In this document: positions 1-12,112 of the stretch, in pieces
Numbering within the stretch: the first letter of the stretch is position 1
Layout of the letters: each line of letters begins with the position of its first letter
From: Ricinus communis
Lineage: Eukaryota > Streptophyta > Magnoliopsida > Malpighiales > Euphorbiaceae
DNA: 64,000 bases
Direction: 5' to 3'
Assembly (NCBI RefSeq): GCF_019578655.1
Contig: NC_063260.1
Location: 29,226,888-29,290,887 of the forward strand
The notes under the pieces: model-generated
What the model was told of the DNA's origin: nothing
The model's input: only the letters and a program-made list of their open reading frames with translations
The model's database searches: none
Made by a program: the position numbers and the translations under genes

Positions 1-3000
1 AATCATTGGATTTATTTTTTACACATAAAAATTCAGATATTTTTACTAATTTATTAGTTAATAAATTATATTTCTAATTAAATATTTACTATAATCTTAA
101 AAATAGTATATTAATTATATTAACTAATAAATAATTTTTAATCAAATAAGATATTAATTGTTTATAAGAAATAGCATATTAATTATATTTTGATATTTTT
201 AATTAAGTAATAATTTTAATTTTAAAAATAATATATTGATATTATATTTAAGATATTATATTAATAATATTAATTTCTATTAATTTAAAAAATAATAATA
301 TCAATTATATTGATAATTCTAAATTTATCTAATAATAAAGTTAATTAATAAACAGTTTCAAAATTATTTTTATATTTTTGCACCAATAAATTTTTAAAAG
401 AATTAAAAATATTAAAAAAAATTATTATTATTTTTAAACATTATAAATCAATATTAAATATTAATTTTTTATTAAATTATATTTTATAATTAAAATAATA
501 ATAACAACTGTAAAATATATAAATATTTAAATTCAAATCAAATAAAAGAATGGATGATCTATCAATTGAATCCGAGTAGGCAATGAGTAACACGACTTGT
601 TTCACGTCTTTTCCTTTCCTAATTTAATCTCAAACACAAAACATTTCGTTACATAAGAGACAAAAACATGAAATGGTAAAATGTTTTGATGTTGAAGGTG
701 GACTTTGAGGAGAAGGCAGGAGGATTGACATGACTGCCTTTTTCAACCATTGAAGAGACATTACCCAATTGAAGCTTTAATTTCTCATTCATATTCACCC
801 GACATCAATTTTGTTTTGAAGAAGACAAGAAAAATGTTGTTATGATATGATTTTTAGTTATATTATATATCCAGGGATTTTAAAATTTTAATGTTATGAA
901 TTTTAGAATTCTCACTGTTTAGATTAAAATATAAAATATAATATTTTTTTTTATTTAAGGTTATGGATAATTCTGAATTAATGTAAACTTTTTAAGCGTA
1001 ATATTGATATGAAAAATATTAAAATAATTTATTATTTTTTTAAAATGTTAGATTTTAAATTTTTTAACTCTTTTAGGTGAGAAATAATAATTTTGAAAAA
1101 ATAATAAATATTGAAAAGGTGATTGATATTTTTAAAATATATTTAATTACAAAATAATAAAATCGCTTTGATTTATATCATTCTGCAAATCAAAGTGATG
1201 CATTGAGGTGTTTTATTATTTTAATATATATTTTTATCTCATTTAAATTTAATTGTCTATTTTCAAGTAATATTAGTTAAAAAAAATACTAGAAACTGAG
1301 TTTAATTGGACATGTTAATATCAATGCTCAAGATTAAGACACATAAACTGCTATTTATTGTGTTAGGCTAATTTTACTATTTATCTAAGAGACATTTTAA
1401 TCATTTTGTATTATTATTATTATTATTTATATTAAGAGTATTTATGTGATAGTATTTGGTGGAGATAGATACTTATAGTTTTATCTACTAGATAAACTAA
1501 TATTGGGTATACTTATTTTTAAAAAGTTTATTTAGAGGAGGACTCTACTCTACATATATTTATATAAATTTCTTCTAAAGGGAGGAGGAAAGGTATCTCC
1601 TATCTACTCTCTGTATTTGTTTACCATTATTTTCTTTACAGTTATTCTATAAACATTTTAGTTTAGTATTCGTTACTTTTTTTAAGTTCTAAGGAGCTTT
1701 TTAATAAGTGGAGGGTAAGGACCAATCATCTTTCTATTTGAAAAAATTATGAATCTAGAGGGAACTTTTACTTTATTATTTTATGTCTTTCTATTTAACA
1801 TTATAATCATTGGGTTAGACTAGTTTTCGTAAGTCTTTAATTTAATTTTTACTCTTATATGAACCTTGTTATTTATTGATTTGATAAATGATTTCTTTAC
1901 CTTCATATTTTTATTAGTTTCAGTTATTATTATTAGTTGATTATCATATTAATTTAATAATTATTATTATTATAAAAATATTTAAATTGAATGTATTAGA
2001 AACACTATATTTGCTTCAATCTATGTTGGTGAAAGAAACTTTAGTTGCATAGTTAGTTTGAGTAATTAAAGGAAAATGCATATTACCATCTTATTCATTA
2101 GATCTAAACTTAAAATAAAATAAGAAAATTACTAAATAAATGACTACGCTAAATACTATATTTAGCATATAGTTTTCATACATCATATCATTACATATTT
2201 ACTTTATAATTTATTTAATTTACTTTATGAATACTATTCTCTCAAAAGTTCGGGTTTAGGATATTTAAATTTATTTTTATTATTTTGTGCTGATAATTAA
2301 TCTATACAATAAGTGGTGAATTTAGTTTTTTTACTATAAAAACGGCTTGTGTAATTACAAATAGTAACTTACAAACATCAATAGAGGCATTTAAAGATTT
2401 GCGTTCCGGAATAGTTTCACCCATTGTTTTAATGAATTGAAATGTTTGAGTTATAGAAAATGGTATAGGTAGGAAGACTTTTGGTAGGAGGAGGGATTTT
2501 CACAGCTGTTGCCTGGAAGTGAGTCCAGTTTATAGTGGCCCATGGAAGTCAAATTGTTGATAAGCATCCTACTGAAAAAGTTTGTTACCGTTTACCAAAC
2601 CCCAACTTTGTAATTAATTATAATTAATTAAGCATTCAAAATTATTGTTAAAGCCTAGTAATCAACATTCAACTTTTTTATGTGCCTTGTTGAAAGGAAA
2701 CACCATCTTCCCAAGTAAATCCTAGTCAACTAACCCATTTTCTTTTTTATTTTTTTACCTCTGCTTTTTCTATTTTCTTTCTTCATCATCTTTCCTATAC
2801 CAAGTTGATTTTTGTGAACCTTATTTTCCTATTCAATGTCAATTAGGGATGGATCATCTCCTACTCTTAAAGTATTGTCCCTTTTTAATTTTATAATTTT
2901 AAAATATTATAATGCTGAAATCATATTAACTCTTAATAAATATGGAACATAACAGTACTATATATGTCCTTCGATTCAAGCTTTATATAGACTTAGTTAA

Positions 3001-3574
3001 TTGATAACTAGTCAAAAAATGATTAATTATCAATAATGATTTCTAATTTATTTGATTTTTAATATTGATGAGATTTTTGATAAGGGCTCTAATAATAAAA
3101 TAAAAAAGATTTGAATTATGACTTTTTTGCCTTGGCTTATAAATACAAAACATTGTCATGTTTGTACTTTAGAAACCTACCCTTTTTTTTTTTTCTTTTT
3201 CACTTCTTCTTCAACCCTTTAAACACTGAAATTCATAAAATTTATTGTAACTTTAGATACTTTATATTGGTTTAAATTTATAAATAATAATAATAATAAT
3301 ATTTATTAGTCAAAACTCTATTTATAAGAAAGAAACCACATTGGAATGAGAAGTCAGTAATCAAAATAGCACTCACTTTTCTTCCACCTTAAATTCTTTA
3401 TGTGTAATTTGTGAAGAGAGAGAGCTCTCGGATTGTCAATGGGGAAGAACAACACAGCATCAATATGATTGTTTTAGTTGTTGAATGCTTTAGCTGATTG
3501 AGTCTGTGTAAAATCTACAATTGCCTGTACTCTGAATCTTTAGTCGGAAAAGAGATGGACAAAGAATGTACAAT

Positions 3575-4292
3575 GGGTCAATTTGTCTCTTTAAACTTAT
3601 GCTAAATTATTAAATACATCAAATTTAAAATTTTTCAGCAAATAGTCTAATAAATTTATGTTCGAAGATCAAATACATCAAATTTAAATTTTTTCAATAA
3701 ATAGTCAATTAAGTTTATATTCAATGATCAAATATATTCAATTTAAATTTTTTCAACAAATAATCTTTAAATTTTATGTCTAAATATTAAATATATCCAA
3801 TTTAAACTATTAAAAAAGTGAAATAATATTAGACTTTAAGGTTTTAATGAATTATAAAAACTAAAAATAATATTCATTAATTTACTTATATAACATCAAT
3901 GACGCACTGTATACAAGAGTGTATTTGGAAAATTTTAAAATTTAGATCTAATTAATCAAAAATTACAAGTATTAAATAAATTAAAATTTATTTTATTTAA
4001 CAAATAATCCTATCATTTTTTATTTTTGGACCAATTAAATTTAAATTTTAAATCTTTTCAATAGCGTGTCATTAGATATCAATAAATTAATGAAATAAAT
4101 ATTACTTTTAAATTGATATAATTGATCGTTGCACATAAGTTTAATTTGTTAAAAAATTTTAATTGGATGTATTTAACTTTTAAATTTGAAAAGTTTAAAT
4201 TGAATGCATTTAATTCTTAAATATAAAAACTATTTGCTAAAAGAAATTAAATTATTTAGTCTTGGATATAAATTCAGGGGCCAAATTGACCC
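3575..4292. mobile_element. Possible non-autonomous inverted-repeat element
   Basis: The left end begins GGGTCAATTTG at 3575. The right end, read on the minus strand from 4292, also begins GGGTCAATTTG. The match continues imperfectly inward: both arms carry a CAAATAGT-type motif and an AAATACATC-AATTTAAA block. There is no coding capacity. The ends resemble the AT-rich inverted-repeat MITE or MULE-like elements common in dicots. I could not find a convincing target-site duplication, so the exact ends are uncertain. Confidence 0.4.
3605..3815. repeat. 59-bp tandem repeat, about 3.5 copies
   Basis: The block AAATACATC/AAATATATC followed by AATTTAAA recurs at 3612, 3671, 3730 and 3789, an exact spacing of 59 bases. 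Copies differ by scattered substitutions. The array lies inside the left half of the inverted-repeat element at 3575-4292. Confidence 0.75.
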
Positions 4293-5020
4293 TGAATGGA
4301 ATTGGAAGGCACCGATTTGACACATATGTTTCCCTATTATTCCTCTTGTTTTCCATGAGTTTTCGGGATATTAGTTTTTTTTGCCACGAGTTTCAGGAAG
4401 AAGAGCGGACACCAAAAGTCTGTTTATTATTATTATTATTTCTGAAAGATATTTAAGATATGCCTCCCACATGTCTCTACCTTCCAACCTTTATGACCTC
4501 GTGATTAATGATTGATTAGTACTAATAAAAATTTTAATTTATAAACGACGTCGGTATAGAATTTCCCTTCATCACAATTATTTGAAAAAGAAAAGACAAA
4601 AAAGAAAAAGAAAAAAGAAGCAAAACTCCTGTACTTAGTTCATTAAAATTTAGCTCCACAAACGCACATCCAAATGTAAGTAAGCTGAATGAATGAATCT
4701 CAAACAAAAAATAAAAAAAATAAAAAATATCAAACATGTTATGAAGCTGAAGGAAAAGAAAAGAAAAGAAAAACATACAAGGGTAATTATGCATGCTATG
4801 AACCAATAGATAAATTAGGTAATTCCTAAGCACTTTCGTTTTGGGATAGCCGTGAAGTCTTCTTCCAAATTAAGCTATTCAATGAACTACAACAATAAAT
4901 CTCGAGACAAGTATTTGAGGAAGCTTTTCAGAAAAGCACCAAACTGGTACTGAAATGCTAGATCCTGCAACTAGCATCACACTGTCAAGTTTTCTTGGAT
5001 TGTAAATTACCCTGACGTGC

Positions 5021-8000
5021 TCACAAGGCAGCCCCGTTATAGCTACTTTCTTTATTAGGATGCCAAAGTAATCTGCGATTCTGAGCTGGAGGGGCTAATC
5101 CTGGAATATCCCGAATGTCTTTGTTGTTTGGGTTCACAAGCTGAAAAATTAATATAAAACAAATATTAGTAATAGGTGTTTCCAGCTATAATACAAACAG
5201 CAATTGTTTGTATGCCATAGCCAGCTTCTCATCAGGTGTTGGGCAAAATGGCGCTTGAACTAAAGATATAAAAAAACTCAACATGCCTACTTGAACATGA
5301 ACACATAATTTTTCTAGAGCATGAAGATATCCATTAGAATTGGTGAGCTTGACAAAGGCTTTTTGATGATTATCTCCTGTCAACTACTAGATTAAAGAAT
5401 TTGATAAGAACCAATTTATAAAGGACGGAACCATTTGGGCTAATCCAGATCATTTGATTTGCAGATGAAAGACAAGATTTAACAGAGCACCAGTCTGAAA
5501 GAATATAATTCCCCAAATCAATCTACCTAATCAGCTCATATGGATCATTACCCTCAACTAAATTCCAAGTTCTGGTGCTGCTAAATCACTCTTCAGTGGT
5601 TCAACCTGACACCCCAACTTACTATCTAGTCTGTGGCAAACAAGTTTGAACCATCTCAATCACTCTTCAGTGGTTCACCCTGGCACCCCAACTTGCTAGC
5701 TAGTCTGTGGCAAACAAGTTTGAACCATCTCAATCACCCTTCTCTCAACCTATTTTAGGGGTAATTCTTCCACATTAAATGCACTTGTGTTGTATACTGT
5801 CAATACCTGCAATTTCCACCGGTCCATCTTAACAATCCTTATCTCTGTCATAGCAAACATGTTTCTTTACCATCCAGAGCACAATGACATATATAATTGC
5901 TGCCAAAATGCAGCGTTATGGAACTCTCTTCAACTTGGCTAGAAGTTTACAGCTGCTGCTGGCATATCTTCACTTCACTCATGTTTTAGTGTTATGATTT
6001 AAATCTTCCTTGCTCTCGCTGTCCCTTTGTACGAGAGCACTATGGATTTGAAGTTTGGGCTTCTGGGGAGCAATCTCTACACGTTTCAACACTTTGGAAG
6101 CCAAGAAATAGGTGTTTCGTCCACCAAAATTTGATTTCATAAGGTGATGCTCCATTGATTATAGCTCACGCATTGAAATGTGGGTTCTTGGGACCAACTT
6201 CTACATTTAACCACTGGTAGCTAAGATATAGGTGTTTCCTGCTCTGGAATTTGATTTGATAAGGTGATACAACAGAACATGGAACATAATCCGCGGATTC
6301 GAAGAAAACCAGAATCAGAAGCTGCTATTTCAATTAACAGATAAGAACCAGATCTGCAGATGTATGCTTTACAGTAAAGGCTAGATGGTAGGTTTCACGG
6401 ATATAACATGGCAGTAAGAGTTATACAGTGCTTTGTGCTCCTACATTGATGCTAAGGATTCCCAGTTTCTATAATCCTTATGGTTTCTTAAATTGACAGA
6501 CATGGAAACTAACTTGAAGCAGCAGTTCTAATCTGTCTCGATAAAAGAAGTCCAAGAATGCAATTCATGCAAACTGAATCACAATCATGAGTTCAGGAAA
6601 ATGAAGGTTAGGGTTGCTTAGACTTGGCATGTTCAAACAAGCCTCTGCTGTCCTTGGACAGCATAGGTACACCATAGTTTAAAAAGAATGTAATCATCCA
6701 TTATAAATCACGAAATAAAAAACATTACAATTACCTATTTTACTATTTCTATTAAGCATCACAAAAGGCATTGCTTTCAAAATACTAAAACATAGTCTCA
6801 AAGTGCTAGTTGCACCACGATAATTTATAGAGAGAGGCAAATGCAGTCATACCTTCACAATAATGATAGCTATGACCCCTGCGACAATAAGGAACAGCAT
6901 CGCCATGATGCATTTGTCAGTTGCAACCTGAAGGCAATTATTCAAGTAAGCAACAAGAAGTAAGAACTACAACTACGTTGAATATGAGAGAGAAAAAGAA
7001 GTGGATATTTTAGAAATTGACCTGCCTACCAATTTCCTTGACCAGTTGAGAAGCTTTCTTGATTGAAAAATGGATAGAGTCAAGCTCATTAACAATTCTA
7101 CTCATTTGTTCAGTCTGCACATGAAAATGCTCTTAGCTTCCAGGCCATTCCATAAACAAAAATTTTACTCTTTCTTTCCATGGAAGGACTTCCAAATTCT
7201 CACACTATATATGCCACTATGTCAAATTTGTATGATGCTTAAGTACCTGAGCCTTAAGAGCTGCTGCAGTGTCTGTTCCTACGTTGATGGTCTCTTGAAC
7301 AATCTAGCATAAACAGCAAGTTAAATTTACTAAAGTTAACAACCAAATTTAGCAACAGGAAAGGTTGCTCTATGATTTCTTCTTCTTCGCTCTTTTTTAT
7401 TTTCTTTACCATTGTCTTTTCTTTCTTTTCCTTTTTCTGTGCATTTAAGTTGAGAGTGAATGAGTTAAATGGTTTCTCTTTGTATCTACAAAAGTCCCAA
7501 ATCTAGGTAGTATGAAAGTTTTTTGGCCTTCTTCAAATACAAACCTTTTTACCCCTCTCAATTGCTTGATCTGTCTCGTCCATCATCTGATTTCCATTAT
7601 CCATTAACTGCTGGTTTGTCATAGCTGCAAGAGATTTATCTTGTCTTAGAAATACTCCAAATGAAGATCAAGACACCTAGTACCTATTCACTCCCATCAT
7701 ACCAATGCTTATTTCATTAAATACAGGGTGAGATTCTGAACTATGCAACCAACCACAGAATGAATTAAGTAATCAGAACATTGAAAGAAGCAAGAAATGC
7801 CTCATATCACACAATGCGTTGAGCATATGAAGCAAATTTATAACAGTTATAGAAACGACGCAGGTTCCATCATGCCAGGATGATACTGATTTTCAGGCCA
7901 CCATTTCTATCCTCAGTACTGTCACATTTGAAAATCAAAATTCGAAGAAATTTATTCATAAATCCTAAGTATTAAGGTTGACAGCAAAAGGAATTCTAAG

Positions 8001-11000
8001 TGTAATAGAAAGTACAATGCTTTAACTTATTGAATTACTAGGATCATATCATAACTGGTAAAATTTATGTTTATTATAAATTCTGCACCACTTAGTTTAC
8101 AAAATTGATGCGAGCAAATACTGAATTACTTAGTTTTGTCTCTCTGTCTTTTTCTCTCTCTAAATCCATGTTAACCCTGCTGTCTCTCTTATATTTCAAC
8201 CTATCTTGAGCTCAATTCAGTAGAAATTCTAGGCATTTACCAAAAATAAGAAATTGTTTTCCATTTAAATCAATAATGAAACTGTTACCTCCCTAACTCC
8301 CACTTATTCCAACAAAGTGTGAGCTCAATTCTATTGAAATTCTAAATGCAGTCATATATAATAAATCAAACAAAAGAAATGATTTGCAATTGAAAACTAC
8401 AGTAGAATTGTTTCAAATATGATGAATCACTTGTGCACTTGCATCCGAACATGCTGTAAAAAGGAGTAGTTTCAGGAAATAGGTCTACATGTACCTTGAA
8501 ATCTATTGCTTCTGCTAATATTAGTGAATATTTAGTCATGCATATAAAGTTTTTTCCTTGGTCTCCCATTTCATAAGAACTCAGAACTAGATATTATTTC
8601 TTTAATGAAACAGAAGTAAAGCAGATTCATCAATTTGTGCTTCTTTATAATGATAAATAAAAATTTCTTTGTTCCTTCAAAGTAGGAGCACAGCAATCAT
8701 TAGTACAAGTTAGTTTGATCTAGTAGAAGAAATGCCTTGAGCACCATGACAGCACAAAAAATCTCTCTAACATGTCACAACTCCTTCATTTATAATGATA
8801 CGACTCCAAATAGATATCATATTAAATAAAGGATCCACATTGCTTAGTGAAGCAGGAAAACAACAGCATCCTGCCTTAAATTCCCACAGCAGATGGCTAT
8901 GGGCATAGCAAAATAATTACTCTTTTCAAACAGACAAAATCAAGAAATGAAAGAATTCTAATAAAATACTAGCTTGCCAAAAATATTTCAAAATTTGAAA
9001 ACGACATCTCAGTTCTATCAGTAATTCAGGAACTCCTGAGAAAGAATTTGCCTGCCTGACTCTAGTTCACAACTTGCTACTAATGTGCATTCATATGCAT
9101 ATACTGTAACCCATAAGCACATCAAACTGACAAATACTTCTAGCTCTAAAATTATTTAAACAATTAGAGGATACTGCATGGTGATGACACACAACAAACA
9201 AGATGATGTAAAGCAAAGAGATAGAAAAGAGGATGCGGACAAGGGAAACACGTAAAGGAGACCAAAAAGAAAAGGAAAATGAAACTGAAGAATACTAGAG
9301 AAAGCAAATAGGACAGAAAAGAGGAGTATGATGAAAACTCTACTAGTACTCTCAGTCAACTCAATTCTCATGTTTGCTCCCAAATGACATAGGCACAAAA
9401 GTCTAGGAAAAGGCCATAACTTACATGAAGCTAGCAACACATTTTCTTCATTTAACTCTTCACCAGGCCCATCAAAAAGATCAACTCTCTTGTTGTTTTC
9501 TAAATTGGCTGCATATCTGTATCAGCATCATAATAATGCTAAAGTCAATTTTATAAGCAACATATAATATTATTAAGCTATATATGTGATTAAAGAATCT
9601 CTTATATTTAGCTCGAAAAAGTCAAATGTTACTCAGGATATCAACTGAGTGCAATATAATAACAACTTCAGCTTAAAGAAATAAGCTTCTTTACCTGGAA
9701 ATCAAAATAATTCAGGAAGGAAATATAACTTAAATAAATTTCAATATTCATCAATCAGTCTAAGTGGAAACTAAGAGGAGCCTAACATTTACATCAATAT
9801 CATCAATTGAGAATCAGATAATCATGTTCTATTTGGGTACTGAGTACAATTTTATACCATTCTCCTTGATTGTTATTTTATGTTGGGATAAATGCAACCA
9901 ACCTAAGCTTCCAGTACAGGCTTTTTGATTCTTCCAGTCTCTGTTTCTGTCTCTCGATTTTTCATTGCTAATCAATGGCAATTCAAACTTTTGTAGGTGA
10001 CAATGGATTAGATTTTTTATAGACTTGAGGGCAGACCAACATTTCAACAACGGCATTAAACAAGAAAATTCTATTAGTAATTTGGTAGAAAGGCCCCAAA
10101 GCTATTTAAAATTCATTGAAAGCAAGCAATGCCATAAGTGATGCCTCCACAAAGATTTCACTATGAGAAATAAAGTGAGAGAAGAGGAAACAATTTTCTT
10201 TTGTAAATGTTTCAAAAAATGATTCTAGAATCCAATTGAATCGAAAATATGAACCAAGGTAGTCAAAAAGGCCTGAAAAACTATCCTAAATAAAATTTTA
10301 GAACAAGAAGTTCTTGCCTTTGCCTGGTTCATCACAAGGAAAAGAAAACGAGAAAAAGTTAAGACTACAAGTAAAAAACCAGCAAGAAAATAGAAAGTAA
10401 GAGGAAAACAAATACTGAATATAAACAATCAGATTCTTCTATCTGCATAAGTCTATCTATTGGTACCATACTGAAATAGAAGTACTAATTTCTGAGAAGA
10501 GAAAAACTTACTGCTTTTTAAGAGCAACATATGAATTCAGCTCTTTAATCTGCATCAAGAAGTGAACAACTTTCAGAAAACTATAACATATAAAGGAACA
10601 ACAAAACAAATTATGCAACAAGAAAATTATCTCTAAATAAAAACTAAAAGAAAATCAAAGCCCAGTGCCCACCATTGATTGCTTTTTTTCATTCAGCATT
10701 CTGTTTGTGTTTGGGTCATTTCTATTCTCCAAATCCTTCACTTCTCTGTCAAAATCTTTGATAAGCCTGGAGAACAAGACAGCAAGGGATGACAAAAGGC
10801 ATTACTAATAATTAAGGGATGAAAATAGAATAGATAAAAGATATATAACAATTCAGCATGGAAATTTTTTTATGGAATATACACTAGAGTAGCAGAACAA
10901 TATTGAAATATAGTAAACCAAATAATTAAGAACTAAACCTTTATATTAAAAATAGAAACTAAGAGCATATTTTGGTAGAACATTTGAATGTGATGCAAAA

Positions 11001-12112
11001 GTGCAATGCCACAGTCCCTTGATCTAGCAAACATTAACTGAGTTCTTAGGGTTTGATACGGCCTCATTAATTCATAACCAAAATCCTAGTACGAAATATG
11101 GAAGATTATTAAAGAACTTACAGTTGTATGCATATGAATTAACTATAAAGTTGACAAACAGGAACCCATAATAAGGGAATGCTAACAAATAGCTTATGTC
11201 TTCAGTAGCAGCCTCTGATCCATCAAAGCACAGCACCTAATTCTAAGTAACTCACTAGAAGTCACATGACAAGTATCACGCATTAAATTTTTTTCCTTAT
11301 GGGTTAGAGTGTGAAATACACGGTAGAAACAGTTGAAGTAAAGGTCAGCTGCCTTAGACTTCACGGAAACTTTTCCAGTTCTACCATAGACAGGGGTAAG
11401 CACTCTTCTTAGATTGAGACTCCAAAATTATTTTTCCACTAGAAACTTAGTCTTTCAATCTAGACATGTACGTAAGAACCTCATTTCTGTTACTTATTTT
11501 GATTCTGTCTAAAATGCTTTGCCAAGGATTCCTATAAGCCAGCACAAAACGATGACATGTTCCGAATGATTGAATACATGTATGGTTAAGCCATATAGCT
11601 CAAGGTAATGTTCAAGTGTGGAGAAGAACAATAAGTGCAACTAAAAGATAAAGATAAAAGAAAAGTAACGCCAAATAACATACCTCTTACAATCCTTCAT
11701 CTTCCCAGTAAGCTCTTCCAATTGCCGACTCTGCCTATTAACATCCTTAATCTTCTCCAACTTCTGAAACCCATTTCTGCAAAGATATAACCACACATTA
11801 CATTTCACCATAGTTACCAAAAAATTACTAATACATTAGCTGTCAAATTTTAATTTTTAAACCCTAAATGAATCTAAAATTTTAACAAGTCATAATTCGG
11901 AATAGTATTATGGTTCTTTAAAGACACATTCATCAATAAGCTAAACCTATAAAACTATGAACAAATGAAGCAACGCGTCAAACATCAAAATTACCAAAAA
12001 AGGAAAAGAAGAGTAAAAGTAAAACATAATCTTACGATAAAGCTCGGAAAATGTCAGCTATCTGGCCATCGATCTGACCTAGTTCTTCGCTTACTGCTGA
12101 TATGGGATCCAT
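5021..12112 (-). CDS. NPSN11: Novel plant SNARE 11 (NPSN11), Qb-SNARE
   Basis: Ten coding exons on the minus strand: 12112-12036, 11776-11684, 10766-10673, 10549-10512, 9516-9425, 7624-7545, 7303-7247, 7114-7022, 6927-6853, 5140-5021. All introns are GT..AG and phases join to a 272-residue protein. It starts MDPISAVSEELGQIDGQIAD, the NPSN11 N-terminus, which separates it from NPSN12/13. The Qb-SNARE coiled coil spans about residues 138-208; the glutamine in AALKAQTEQM (near 177) is the probable zero-layer residue. One C-terminal membrane anchor follows (about 213-232, AMLFLIVAGVIAIIIV). The conserved NPNNKDIRDIPGLAPPAQ tail follows the anchor. Family knowledge: NPSN11 works with the syntaxin KNOLLE in cell-plate fusion during cytokinesis and at the plasma membrane. 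The tail is a few residues longer than in Arabidopsis. The last intron (1.7 kb) carries tandem duplications. Confidence 0.95.
5585..5732. repeat. 74-bp tandem duplication in the last NPSN11 intron
   Basis: Two adjacent copies, 5585-5658 and 5659-5732, differ at only a few positions. Both contain TCTGTGGCAAACAAGTTTGA. A third, truncated start (ATCACCCTTCT) follows at 5733. It is intronic, and I see no coding or known transposon content. Confidence 0.9.
6057..6268. repeat. Diverged tandem duplication (about 120 bp) in the last NPSN11 intron
   Basis: A block running from a GGGCTTCTGGG-like start to ATAAGGTGAT appears at 6057-6148 and again, diverged, at 6182-6268. Both share ATAGGTGTTTC and AATTTGATTT. 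The spacing is 120-125 bases. It is older-looking than the 74-bp duplication 400 bases away. Confidence 0.7.

Larger units (their letters stand above)
1..5020. other. Intergenic, AT-rich, no gene recognised
   Basis: Very AT-rich DNA with frequent stops in all frames. The short open frames here (for example around 4262-4456 and 4534-4833) have low-complexity translations and no recognisable family. A 59-bp tandem repeat inside an inverted-repeat element is listed separately. Somewhat less AT-rich patches near 540-830 and 2400-2620 have no recognised content. The 3' UTR of the NPSN11 gene should occupy the last few hundred bases. Confidence 0.7.
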
